A stretch of DNA of 64,000 nt from Actinomycetota bacterium (lineage in GTDB: Bacteria; Actinomycetota; Geothermincolia; Geothermincolales; RBG-13-55-18): positions 383,261 through 447,260 of the forward strand of contig JACIXB010000011.1 of NCBI GenBank assembly GCA_014360685.1, written 5' to 3'. Both the position numbers and the translations under genes were made by a program. The notes under the pieces were generated by a model. The model saw only the letters and a list, made by a program, of their open reading frames with translations, made no database searches and was not told the origin of the DNA. This document shows positions 52,290 through 61,055 of this stretch, piece by piece (position 1 is the first letter of the stretch; the number at the start of each line of letters is the position of its first letter).

Positions 52290-53486
52290 ATGACAACCAA
52301 GAATTTTTTGAAGGTAAAGAGCCTCGCAGTCGGTGGCTACCCCTCGGTTTCCAGGGCCCACATGGACCTGGTGAGGACCTATTCCAGCCCCGCTCTTTTA
52401 GGGCCCCCGGTGTGCGACCAGCTGGTGGCCCTGGTGGAGCACATGTACACCGAGGAGGAGGCGGAGGTGGCGCGCCATCTCAAGCCTTGGCGTCCCCGGA
52501 CGGCGTCCTCGCTGGCCCGGGCCTCTGGAAGGCCGCTCCAGGAGGTCCAGGGGATCCTGCACCGGCTGGCCCACGAGAAGTACGTGCTCTTTTCCTTCGG
52601 GACCGGGGACAAGGAGCGCTTCGGCCTCCTCCCCATCGTCCCCGGCACCTTCGAGCACGTCCTGGTGCGCAAGTCCCCGGATGAGGTGACCGACTGGCAC
52701 CGGCGGTTCGCGGAACTCTTCGAGGCCCTCTTCCGGACCGGTTTCATATCCGCCTACAACCGGAGGCCGGTGCATGCCGTGAGATATTTACCGGTACGGG
52801 AGTCACTGGAGGCCGTTCCCATGGCCCTGCCCTCCGATCGCCTGGAGTCGGTCATGGAGGACTATCGCCATTTCGCCGTCGGGGTCTGCCAGTGCCGTCT
52901 CACAAAGAATTTGCTGGGTGAGGGCTGCGGCCGGCCACTGGAGACCTGCATGGTCATGGGGGATTTCGCTCCCACCCTGGTTAGGGAGGGTCGCATGCGG
53001 CGGGTGGACAGGGAAGAGGCCCTGGCCATAAAGAGAGAAGCGGAAAAGTCCGGGCTGGTCACCTGGATGATGAACGACCGCAGCGCCAGGTTCTTCCGTT
53101 GCTCCTGTTCGTGCTGCGGATGCTGCTGCGACGCCTTGCGCCAGATATCCGAGTTCAACGCCCCGGGCTTCATCGCCCCGCCCCATTACCTACCCCACCT
53201 GGACATCACCCTTTGCGATTTCTGCGGGAAATGCGCCAAGGCGTGCACCATGGGGGCCATGGTGGTCGAGCGGGAGGGGGAGAAGAAGAGCCACCTGCAC
53301 CGGAAGGAACGCTGCATAGGATGCGGTCTCTGCGTGGTGGCCTGCCCGCGCGGGGCGCTCTCGCTGCGGGAGGTGCCCGACTACCAGCCGCCGCCGGCCG
53401 ACTTCCTCGCCTACCTGGCGAAGTACGGCGTGAACTACCTGATAAACGGCTTCAATGAGTGGCTTTCCCGCCGTCGCTCCCGGTGA
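52290..53486 (+). CDS. 4Fe-4S protein with winged helix and CSCCGCCC cluster
   Basis: 398 residues. The N-terminal third has a winged-helix-like region (RTASSLARASGRPLQEVQGI). The middle has VGVCQCRLTKNLLGEGCG with C-x-C plus further Cys, then FRCSCSCCGCCCDALRQIS, then a ferredoxin part with CDFCGKCAKACTMGA and CIGCGLCVVACPRGA. The Cys-rich plan matches the gene at 11435. The ferredoxin half should transfer electrons; the CCxCCC motif is typical of uncharacterised Fe-S proteins of anaerobes. ATG at 52290 follows GGAGGAAGC. A decayed copy of the last 35 or so codons lies just behind the stop. Confidence 0.82.
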   Translation: MTTKNFLKVKSLAVGGYPSVSRAHMDLVRTYSSPALLGPPVCDQLVALVEHMYTEEEAEVARHLKPWRPRTASSLARASGRPLQEVQGILHRLAHEKYVLFSFGTGDKERFGLLPIVPGTFEHVLVRKSPDEVTDWHRRFAELFEALFRTGFISAYNRRPVHAVRYLPVRESLEAVPMALPSDRLESVMEDYRHFAVGVCQCRLTKNLLGEGCGRPLETCMVMGDFAPTLVREGRMRRVDREEALAIKREAEKSGLVTWMMNDRSARFFRCSCSCCGCCCDALRQISEFNAPGFIAPPHYLPHLDITLCDFCGKCAKACTMGAMVVEREGEKKSHLHRKERCIGCGLCVVACPRGALSLREVPDYQPPPADFLAYLAKYGVNYLINGFNEWLSRRRSR

Positions 53487-53515
53487 CACCTCATCCCGGG
53501 GCCTCCCGGGAGAAA

Positions 53516-53620
53516 GGAGGTCCCCGACTACCATCCGCCGGCCGACTTCATCGCCTGCCCGGCGAAGCACGGCGTGAACTTCCCCACCTGGGGTCTCCGG
53601 ACGAGGCTTTCCCGCCGCCC
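53516..53620 (+). pseudogene. Decayed duplicate of the preceding gene's 3' end
   Basis: 53516-53620 resembles 53370-53480: both start GAGGT(G/C)CCCGACTACCA, share CCGGCCGACTTC, TCGCCT, GGCGAAG, ACGGCGTGAACT and end near GGCTTTCCCGCCG. A 3-bp gap, many mismatches and a diverged middle show it is not functional. Confidence 0.8.
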
Positions 53621-53637
53621 CCCTTACACATGAACAA

Positions 53638-53652
53638 ACAATATGCTATTGT
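53638..53652. promoter_or_regulatory. Palindrome upstream of CocE-type hydrolase gene
   Basis: ACAATA-TGC-TATTGT overlaps a possible -10 (TATAAC, 53652-53657) 77 bp before the hydrolase start, so an operator is possible. Confidence 0.35.
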
Positions 53653-53728
53653 ATAACGGCCGGTAAACTGGGAGGGGATCCAGGCTTGCGCCTGGTCTCG
53701 GTGGACTGCTTTCAAAGGGGGGCTGGCC

Positions 53729-55624
53729 ATGAAGCGAAACCGTTTCCGTGTCGTCCTCATCCTGGTGGTATCCGTCCTTTTCCTGTCCTTGACCCAGGTC
53801 CCCGCGGCTCCCGCCCTCGCGGCCGGGGAAACGGTGGTCGGGGAGACGGGCTCCGGGATCTCGGGGGAAGGCCGCACCTACAAGGTGGCCAAGGTGACCG
53901 AGGACTGGACCATGTGGGACGGGATAACCATCCCGGTGAGCGTTTATTACCCCGAGGATGCCCCGGCGGGGGAACGTTTCCCGGCCATCATCTTCGTCCA
54001 CGGGTGGACCCTGGACAAGTCCATGGGGGAGTGGGGGGCGGAATACTTCGCTTCCCGCGGTTACGTGGGAGTGGCCATCACCGCCCGAGGCTGGTTCGGC
54101 GCCGGGGGCGACGTGGGATGCATGGACCCCGAGCACGAGATGAAGGATGTCAGCCACGTCATAACCCTGCTCGGCGAGGACCCGCGTTTTCCGGTCCTCG
54201 AGGACGAGAAGGGACCGGTGGTGGGGATCACCGGCGCTTCCATGGGGGGATGTTTCTCTTACCTCAAGTCGGAACGCAAGGACCCCCGCCCCGGGGATCC
54301 AGGCGACCCGCGCATCCGGGCCGCGGTTCCCATGCACGGGTCCTTCGACCTCACCTTCTCCCTGCTCCCCAACGGTGCGGGTAAGATGCTGTGGGGCGCT
54401 CTTCTGGTGGGTGTCACCTACCTGGGAGACCTGTCCGGATTCATGGTCAGCCTCATGAACCTGGCGCTGGACTCCCGGATGGACGGCATGCAGAAGCTCC
54501 AGACATTCCTCGGATACTTGTGGAAGCTCATGCCTCCGGTGACCACCTTCGACCCCGGCATGCTCTTCATATTGGGCACCATGCTGGAGAGGCGGACGGA
54601 AGATTACGGATTCTGCCACCAGTACTTCAAGGTACGGTCCGCACGTTACTGGTGCGACGAGGAATATGACGGGTCGGTGGAGCATCCCATCATCACCCCC
54701 ACCCTCATCCTGGCCGGGTGGAACGACGACCTGTTTTTCGCCAACGAAGGCTTGATGGCTTTTTCCCACATCCAGGCTCCCAAGCGGATAATCATCACCA
54801 ACCACGGCCACCTGGGTTGTTACCCGGGACCCTTCCCGGTGGAGGGGATCACCGGGAGCCCGGAGAGCGCCTGGGTGCGCCAGGAGGTGGAACGTTGGTT
54901 CGATCGTTTCCTTAAGGGAGTGGACAACGGCGCGGACAGGGAACCGCCGGTGGTCTTTTACCGGCATACCGATCCTTCCCGTTTCGGCACCGCGTCGACC
55001 TATCCCCTTCCCGGCACGAGGGAGGTCTCCTGGTACCTTGGAGGGGCTGGCCCGGACGGGTTGGGAACCTTGAGCCGGAAGGTCCCCGCAACCGGGGATA
55101 AATGGGATTTACTGGTAAATATCGGCCTTACGGGCTCCATCTCCCTTCCCTATTACCAGGACGCCCCGGAGCTTTTGGGCGGCGAGGCCCTGGGCATCCC
55201 CACCCGCATCAAGCTCCTGGAGATCCCCTTCACCGAGACCAGCTACCTCAGCCGTCCGCTGAAGAGGGACCTCACGGTCATGGGTGCCCCCCGCTTCCAG
55301 TTCTTCTATCGCGCCTCGGGGGAATTCACTCAGCTCATTCCCTGGCTGTACGAAGTCACCCCGGAAGGGGAGGAGATCCTGGTGAGCCGGGGTTTCTACG
55401 AGGGATACGGGTATACCCCATGGACCGACACGGGCATGGGTAACCCCCTGGAGATGCAGGCCTGCTACCACCGTTTCCGTGCCGGAAGCCGCATCAAGCT
55501 GGTGGTCTCCACGGCGGACCTTCTTTCCTGCTGGCCGAACTGGGGCCTGAACTTCATATTCCTGCTCAGGAGCCGGGAGATGCCCTCGAGGATCGTTCTG
55601 CCCATAGTCCCCCCGGGCACCTGA
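53729..55624 (+). CDS. Secreted CocE/NonD-family alpha/beta hydrolase
   Basis: 631 residues. Signal peptide (about 5-31, VVLILVVSVLFLSL to ALA). The catalytic domain has FVHGWT, the nucleophile elbow GASMGG (about residue 172), an Asp in WNDDLFF and a His in NHGHLG; the C-terminal third is the jelly-roll typical of X-Pro dipeptidyl peptidase/cocaine-esterase proteins. It probably cleaves an ester or peptide outside the cell; substrate unknown. AAAGGGGGG precedes the ATG. Confidence 0.9.
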   Translation: MKRNRFRVVLILVVSVLFLSLTQVPAAPALAAGETVVGETGSGISGEGRTYKVAKVTEDWTMWDGITIPVSVYYPEDAPAGERFPAIIFVHGWTLDKSMGEWGAEYFASRGYVGVAITARGWFGAGGDVGCMDPEHEMKDVSHVITLLGEDPRFPVLEDEKGPVVGITGASMGGCFSYLKSERKDPRPGDPGDPRIRAAVPMHGSFDLTFSLLPNGAGKMLWGALLVGVTYLGDLSGFMVSLMNLALDSRMDGMQKLQTFLGYLWKLMPPVTTFDPGMLFILGTMLERRTEDYGFCHQYFKVRSARYWCDEEYDGSVEHPIITPTLILAGWNDDLFFANEGLMAFSHIQAPKRIIITNHGHLGCYPGPFPVEGITGSPESAWVRQEVERWFDRFLKGVDNGADREPPVVFYRHTDPSRFGTASTYPLPGTREVSWYLGGAGPDGLGTLSRKVPATGDKWDLLVNIGLTGSISLPYYQDAPELLGGEALGIPTRIKLLEIPFTETSYLSRPLKRDLTVMGAPRFQFFYRASGEFTQLIPWLYEVTPEGEEILVSRGFYEGYGYTPWTDTGMGNPLEMQACYHRFRAGSRIKLVVSTADLLSCWPNWGLNFIFLLRSREMPSRIVLPIVPPGT

Positions 55625-55625
55625 C

Positions 55626-55645
55626 GGAAAGGTGGTTGCCTTTCC
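55626..55645. terminator. Hairpin between convergent genes
   Basis: GGAAAGG, loop TGGTTG, CCTTTCC, directly after the hydrolase stop. No T-run. A further GGGGCT/AGCCCC hairpin follows at 55665-55678. Confidence 0.5.
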
Positions 55646-55668
55646 AAGGCCACCGGGTGAACGTGGGG

Positions 55669-55872
55669 CTAAAGCCCCCGGAAGAAGATGAGCAGAAGTC
55701 CGCCCAGCGGGAGCAGGACGCCGGCGGATATAACCAGGATGTTGATCACCTTAGGGTCGCGTAGCCCCTTGCCGCCTTTCCTGCCCAGCTTGACCAGTTC
55801 CCCGCGCATGGCCCAGAGTAGAGCCCCCCAGGCCAGTGCCAGCACGCCGAAGGCCACTTCTTCCACCTGCAT
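55669..55872 (-). CDS. Small two-helix membrane protein
   Basis: 67 residues with two hydrophobic segments (VAFGVLALAWGALLWAM and INILVISAGVLLPLGGLLLI) joined by a basic loop (KLGRKGGKGLRD). No recognised family and no clear ribosome site before the ATG, so the call rests on the clean two-helix pattern. Confidence 0.55.
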   Translation of the reverse strand: MQVEEVAFGVLALAWGALLWAMRGELVKLGRKGGKGLRDPKVINILVISAGVLLPLGGLLLIFFRGL

Positions 55873-56258
55873 GGATTAAGCATGGCATCCGGCCGGTAGG
55901 CGTTGCAAGGCGGATATTCCCCATGGACCGCGGCGCTTCCATGCTTGGGCGAAAGCCCTCCAACTTTAGTGCACACAGACCGCTCTGCGTATTTCATATG
56001 CACGGCGCCGCAAAGCTTGGCCATAAACTTTTCACGTGCCCCTTTCCTGTAATCCCCGCACCTTCTTCAGCGGACAACCAAGTCCCCCAAATCTACGGCT
56101 CCGCTCTCCTCACAACCCTCATAAGCCTTCAACATCGAATACCCTGGCTTCGTTTGTCGCCGGGATTTCGGATTGACCGGAAAAGGTGAGAATTCCCTAT
56201 TGACAAAGTTATATATGTTGAATAACATGGCAATGTCGTTAATATTTAGGAGGCGGCG
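55873..56258. other. Intergenic region before the pseudokinase operon
   Basis: No gene seen; the right end holds a good promoter (56200-56228). Confidence 0.6.
56200..56228 (+). promoter_or_regulatory. Promoter of pseudokinase operon
   Basis: Perfect TTGACA, 17-nt spacer, TAACAT, in an AT-rich patch 31 bp before the start codon; AGGAGG follows at 56248-56253. Confidence 0.75.
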
Positions 56259-57887
56259 ATGTACGCGGACAAGGTGGCGGCCAGGTATCGACTAGGGGAA
56301 AGGATCTTCTCCGGAAGAGGGTGGTCCTCTTACCTGGCCCTGGATACCGAATTGGGGATCGAGGTGGAGTTGGATCTCGTGTCCGCTTCCCGGGAAGATC
56401 TACCGGTGGATCCGGAGAGGATGCGGGAGGTATTGCAGGCCGCCCAAAAGATAAGGGGGCCCCACGTATTGCCGCTCCATGACTGGGGAGAGGAAGAGGG
56501 TTTCTTCTACCTGGTGCGGGAGAAGGGGAACGGTACGCCTCTCCCGGAGTTGATCTCCCAGCTCGGCGGCCTGCCGGAGGCGCAAGTGGTGGAGCTGGTG
56601 TCCGCCGCCGTGGAGGTGCTCGCCGAGGCCTACGGTGCGGGTCTTTATTACCTGGGACTGAACCCCGGGCAGGTGCTCGTGGACCCCCGGGGGTGCCCCC
56701 GTTTCCGGCGCGTGGGTTACGGGTGGATCCTCGAGGATATGGATCCCTCGCAGGGAGCCCGGGTCTCCCCCTACCGGGCACCGGAGGTGGAAACGGGAAA
56801 GGAGGGGACTCGGACTTCGGACGTCTACTCCCTGGCGGTGATGATCAACGAGGCGCTGCCCGAGGGGGCGAGAACGGAAAGGTTGAGGATAATTCTCGAC
56901 AAGGCCGGGCATCCCCTACCCGCGAGACGTCCCTCCTCCCCCAGGTTGCTTCTCGAGGAGCTGGAGAATTCCCTGCGTGACCACGAGGACAAGCCCGGTC
57001 TCTCGCGGGAAGAAGAGGCGAAATTCCCGGGTGGGTGGGCGGAGAAGGAGGGCCGGGATGCGGAAACCCTCCTCGGTGAGCGCGGAGAGGAAAGGGGTTT
57101 CTCCCCTGGCCCGTCCCTTCCTTCCGGAGGAAGGCGCTCGCGTGGCTGGGGACGGAAACTGGCCCTCATGTTCGCCGGCGGGATGATCTTATGGCTGCTT
57201 TATGCAGCTCTTTCGGGACTTATGGTCGGTGGGAGAAGGGAAGCGGGCGGAGAGGAGACTCCCATCCAGGAGGTCGTAGAGGTTCCCGACCTGGAGGGGT
57301 TGATTCTAGAGGAAGCACAGGGACGATTGGAGGAAATAGGACTTTCCTGGAGCGTGCGGGAAGCGCCTTCCCGCCTGTGGTCGGCGGGAAGGGTGGTGGC
57401 CCAGGATCCCGGGTCGGGTTCGGCGCTGCGTCCCGGGGAGACGGTATGCCTGGTGATAAGCTCTGGCCGGGAGGAGGAAGGGGCCGCCGGCGATGAATCG
57501 GGTGCATCACCCGAAATGGCTCCTCCCCGGGAACAGGGCGAGGAAGGGTCAGGGGAAGTCACTCCCGCCCCGCCGGCCGGGGCCTCCCCCGCCTCCGTGG
57601 AAGCATCCCGAAACGTCCCTCATCGTCCCCGCGCCGTGGCTTCCCTGTCCGCTCTCAAGGGTCCCGCCCCCCTGTATGTTCGCATGGATGCCGCGGCTTC
57701 TTCCGATCCTGACGGGGATATCGTGGGCTACGTTTGGAATTGCGGCGACGGAACCGTTCTTCACGGTAAGACGGTCCAGCACGTGTACGATCCTCCGGTG
57801 ATCCCCGCCCGGTTCAGGGTGATGCTCGAGGTCTTCGATTCGCGCGGCCTTTCCGACAGCGTCGCGTTGACCGTGGAGGTCTACTGA
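56259..57887 (+). CDS. Pseudokinase-PASTA-PKD membrane protein
   Basis: 542 residues. Residues about 9-225 align with a Hanks-type kinase of the PknB group (YRLGERIFSGRGWSSYLALD) but lack all catalytic residues: the beta-3 Lys position reads VELD (36-39), the catalytic-loop HRDxKPxN reads YLGLNPGQ (131-138), and DFG reads GYG (153-155). A linker leads to one membrane helix (about 301-325), an extracytoplasmic PASTA domain (about 342-404, VEVPDLEGLILEEAQGRLEE), a Pro/Ser linker, and a PKD-like beta-sandwich (about 455-540, SSDPDGDIVGYVWNCGDG). PASTA domains sense muropeptides or lipid II in related kinases; here signalling must be by binding. First gene of an operon; the M23 peptidase starts 4 bp after its stop. 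Confidence 0.88.
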   Translation: MYADKVAARYRLGERIFSGRGWSSYLALDTELGIEVELDLVSASREDLPVDPERMREVLQAAQKIRGPHVLPLHDWGEEEGFFYLVREKGNGTPLPELISQLGGLPEAQVVELVSAAVEVLAEAYGAGLYYLGLNPGQVLVDPRGCPRFRRVGYGWILEDMDPSQGARVSPYRAPEVETGKEGTRTSDVYSLAVMINEALPEGARTERLRIILDKAGHPLPARRPSSPRLLLEELENSLRDHEDKPGLSREEEAKFPGGWAEKEGRDAETLLGERGEERGFSPGPSLPSGGRRSRGWGRKLALMFAGGMILWLLYAALSGLMVGGRREAGGEETPIQEVVEVPDLEGLILEEAQGRLEEIGLSWSVREAPSRLWSAGRVVAQDPGSGSALRPGETVCLVISSGREEEGAAGDESGASPEMAPPREQGEEGSGEVTPAPPAGASPASVEASRNVPHRPRAVASLSALKGPAPLYVRMDAAASSDPDGDIVGYVWNCGDGTVLHGKTVQHVYDPPVIPARFRVMLEVFDSRGLSDSVALTVEVY

Positions 57888-57891
57888 TTCC

Positions 57892-59814
57892 ATGTTTCCC
57901 CGGAAGGAGAACCGCCCCACGAAGCGGGATCGCATCCCCGGCCCGCCCGAACTCCGCCGCGCATGGTCGTGGAGAGGGGGAGGGCGGGTCGCGGGGAGCG
58001 GCGTGGTCCTCGAGGACGGCGTGCGCTCCCCCGGGGGCGGCAAGGCACCCTTCAGACGCCGGGCATCAGCCCTACCCCTCCTCATCCTACCCCTCATTAC
58101 CCTCCTCATATTCTCCTTCCACGCGTCTTCCTCCCCGGCCCTTGCGGCCGGGGAGGAGGCCCCCACCTTCCTTTGGCCGGCGCGGGGCAGGGTGGTGAAG
58201 GGGTTCGTCCCCGCCGTAGGGCATTACGGGGAAGGCGGGCATGCGGGAATCGACATCGCCCTGGACCCGGAAAGCGAGGTCCGGTCTTCCGCTCCCGGCA
58301 TGGTAAGTTTTTCCGGGAGGACCCCGCTGGGCGTCTGCGTAAGCATCCAACACGCCGGTGGTTTCAAGACCACCTACGTCTCGCTCCGGTGCTCGGAGGT
58401 CCGAAAGGGACAGAGGGTAGAAGCGGGGCAGGTCATCGGGAAAAGCGATGGGACGGCGGATCCTTCCAGCCCGCTTCCGCATCTGCATTTCGGACTTTAT
58501 CTCAATGGAGTCGCCGTCGACCCCTTGCCCTTACTGCGGGGCATCCTCCTCGACCCCCGGTCTCTTTTTCTGGGCCCCTGGGGGGATACGCTCTCCGCGC
58601 GGACCTACATGCAGCGGCACGGTGGCGGAGGTGATTTCCTGGGATGGGTGAAACGCTCCCTCGGGAGTGTCGGGAGGACGCTGGGCGATGGTATATCGGC
58701 GGCGGCTAGGGCTCTGGGCAGGGGACTGTCGGCGGCCTGGAGGTGGACCCGTCGCCTGGCCGAAACCCTGGGTCGTGCCCTGGCAAGAATTTACAAGTAT
58801 TGCCTGGAACCCTGGCTCGCGCCCATCCTGGGAGCGGCGGGAAGGGTGTTGAAGGCCGCGATCTCCAACCGTTTGGTGCAGGCCCTGTTGGCCGGGCTGG
58901 CGGCCACGGCGGTGATCTGCCTGGCGGTGGTGGGGGTGGGGTTGGCCTTGGGCCTGTCGCTTACCGCTGTGTTCACCGCCTGCGTGGCGGGTGGGGCGGC
59001 CTCCATGGGATATGCCTTCTATCATGCCGCCACCTCCGGGGATTCCTTCTCTTTTCTCGGATGCCTCTTGGGTTCCCTGGTGGTAGGGGGAATCGCCGCC
59101 GGGGGGTGCTTACTCTTTTCATATCTGGCTCCCGCGGCGGCCTCGGGTTGGGCCAACCTGGGGTGGCTGGGGTTCGGTAAGGGGTTTCTGACCCACGGAG
59201 CGGCCAACCTGCTGGTCTATTCGGGATTCTCGCTGGCCACCGGGAAAGGCGTCACGCCCGGGGGCCTCCTGGTCTCTTTCCTGGTCGGAGGGCTGACGGG
59301 GGGCATGGGGCGCCTCCTGATCAGCGGGATCTTTTCCGGCGGGGCCGCACAGGGACTGGCGGCGGGGTTCCTCTCCTCCGGGGGTTCGCTTCTGGGCGGC
59401 GGCGCCGCCACCCAGGTGGCCGCGTACGCCGGAGCATGGGTTTCCGGTATTTCCCATAAGCTGGCCTACATGTTGTTTTGCGGGTGTGCGGGCGCGCTGG
59501 GGGATCTGCTGCTCAGGGCGGTGACCGGGGGCCGCCCGTGTTTGCTCGAGTCCCTGTTGAGTTTCGGGGGAGGCTTTTTGGCCGGGGGACTGAGCCTCCT
59601 GGGCCAGGGCAAGGGACTCGGAAGCCTTGTTTCCCGCCTCAGTGGGGGCAGGTCGAGGCTTTCGGGCGAGTTCGTAAAAGCCCTGGTCGGAAAGGCTTTT
59701 TCCGGAGGCCTCAAGGAAGGCGCCAGGTCACTGATGGGGAGAATCCGCGGGGGCGAAAGGGCGAGGGAAAGCCTGGACCTTCTGGACGCGGGTGTCGAAC
59801 CTGCCGGAAGGTGA
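57892..59814 (+). CDS. M23 (LytM) peptidase with Gly/Ala-rich hydrophobic C-terminus
   Basis: 640 residues. An N-terminal extension of about 55 residues, a signal peptide or anchor (about 60-83), and an M23 domain with its zinc motifs HAGID (His and Asp, about 116-120) and HLHFG (about 197-201), preceded by PARGRVVKGF. It would cut peptidoglycan peptides. The last 370 or so residues are unusual: amphipathic helices (about 255-310), then a long, very Gly/Ala-rich stretch with seven or more hydrophobic segments such as LLVGGLTGGMGRLLIS-type repeats, and a basic tail. No known domain recognised. Directly behind the pseudokinase gene, so probably co-regulated in cell-wall remodelling. Confidence 0.85.
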   Translation: MFPRKENRPTKRDRIPGPPELRRAWSWRGGGRVAGSGVVLEDGVRSPGGGKAPFRRRASALPLLILPLITLLIFSFHASSSPALAAGEEAPTFLWPARGRVVKGFVPAVGHYGEGGHAGIDIALDPESEVRSSAPGMVSFSGRTPLGVCVSIQHAGGFKTTYVSLRCSEVRKGQRVEAGQVIGKSDGTADPSSPLPHLHFGLYLNGVAVDPLPLLRGILLDPRSLFLGPWGDTLSARTYMQRHGGGGDFLGWVKRSLGSVGRTLGDGISAAARALGRGLSAAWRWTRRLAETLGRALARIYKYCLEPWLAPILGAAGRVLKAAISNRLVQALLAGLAATAVICLAVVGVGLALGLSLTAVFTACVAGGAASMGYAFYHAATSGDSFSFLGCLLGSLVVGGIAAGGCLLFSYLAPAAASGWANLGWLGFGKGFLTHGAANLLVYSGFSLATGKGVTPGGLLVSFLVGGLTGGMGRLLISGIFSGGAAQGLAAGFLSSGGSLLGGGAATQVAAYAGAWVSGISHKLAYMLFCGCAGALGDLLLRAVTGGRPCLLESLLSFGGGFLAGGLSLLGQGKGLGSLVSRLSGGRSRLSGEFVKALVGKAFSGGLKEGARSLMGRIRGGERARESLDLLDAGVEPAGR

Positions 59815-59972
59815 GGGCGATCGGCCGGGCGAAGGGGATGCTCGCGGGCGACGGAGCCCAGGGTTGCGTGGAAGGAGGATGCGACACGGCGGACCGGATC
59901 TCTTTATCCAGCGGTGATTCTACGGGGAAACACCGGTTATCCGGATGCGGAATCGGGAAAAGGAGGGAAGAA

Positions 59973-60260
59973 ATGAAGGAAAAACAGCCCACTTGGCCCC
60001 AGATGGCGGTCATGCTCGTTCCTGCCGCGGTGATGGCCGCCTGTGCTTACCTTTTCTCCAGCCGCGGAGAGACCTTGGGAGGTGCAGCCTGGATCCCGGC
60101 CTTGATTGCCGTCCTTTCCTTCATCGGGTTTTTCGTCGCCCTGTACCTTTTCTACCTGCGCCCCCAGTATGGGACCCGCGCTCCCCTGCATCTCGCTCTC
60201 TTTATCCTCGGCCATGGGGCCCTCGTCCTTCTATTATGGAAGGCCGGTGCACTGGGATAA
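59973..60260 (+). CDS. Small three-helix membrane protein
   Basis: 95 residues with three hydrophobic segments (about 11-28, 39-62, 73-92). AGGAGGGAAGAA precedes the ATG. Third gene on + behind the M23 peptidase; function unknown. Confidence 0.72.
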   Translation: MKEKQPTWPQMAVMLVPAAVMAACAYLFSSRGETLGGAAWIPALIAVLSFIGFFVALYLFYLRPQYGTRAPLHLALFILGHGALVLLLWKAGALG

Positions 60261-60270
60261 ACGAAGTCGT

Positions 60271-60864
60271 TCAAGCGATGTGCCGCTTGCGGGCCACGTG
60301 TCTCGAGGAGCTCCCCCCGCGGGCTTCGCCGCGCATGTAGATGTAGGGCACGAGGAGGGTGAGTCCCCAGAAGGAGGCAAGAAGGAACCCACAGAATGCG
60401 AACATTGCCAGGCACCAAAGGTTTCCGGTGCAAAGCGTGGCCAAGCCCCACAAGATTACCGAGATGGTCAGGGAGGCAAGGACCCGGTTCCTGCGTACTT
60501 CCGCTCTCCTCGCAGGCCTCCTCCTTTGGGCGTTGCGTACCTCGGCTGGTGACAGGTTGATCCTCGACGGATCTTGGATCCCCCTGCCGGATCCCGGCGG
60601 GGCCGCGGCATTAACCACGGCCTCTGGGTATCCTGTCGCGCCTCCCGAACGGGTGCCGGCAATACGGGGATCCGGGGATCGAAGCGTCGGCTCCAGGCGC
60701 GGTTCGAGCGAATGGGCTATCTCCTGCATGCTCCTGCGGAAGCTTTGCGTGGTGACCAGTGGCGAGTCCTCGAGTTTGCCCCGTATTATGGGCGGCACTA
60801 TGGCCAGCATGGCTATGAAGCCCAGAAGGAGCAAGGCTAGTATCTCCAAGGCGCCCTCCCGCAT
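60271..60864 (-). CDS. Membrane protein, unknown function
   Basis: 197 residues. One N-terminal helix (about 5-26, ALEILALLLLGFIAMLAIVP), a soluble, Pro/Arg-rich, probably disordered middle, then two close C-terminal helices (about 128-175) and a basic tail. The ATG at 60864 follows GGGGAG. Not recognised. Confidence 0.6.
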   Translation of the reverse strand: MREGALEILALLLLGFIAMLAIVPPIIRGKLEDSPLVTTQSFRRSMQEIAHSLEPRLEPTLRSPDPRIAGTRSGGATGYPEAVVNAAAPPGSGRGIQDPSRINLSPAEVRNAQRRRPARRAEVRRNRVLASLTISVILWGLATLCTGNLWCLAMFAFCGFLLASFWGLTLLVPYIYMRGEARGGSSSRHVARKRHIA

Positions 60865-61055
60865 GGTCTCCCCGCCGTAATCCAGCGGAGCATGCACTAC
60901 ATATTGAGTTTCGACGCCTTCTCTATTTCCACATAATGTATTTCCACCCTCCGGCTGGCCTTTCCTTCAGCGAGCGGGAATTTATTTCCGGGCGTCACCG
61001 GTGGGGAATAGAATGGGGATGTCGCGACAGGGCGCGAAGGGAGAGGGGACGCGAG

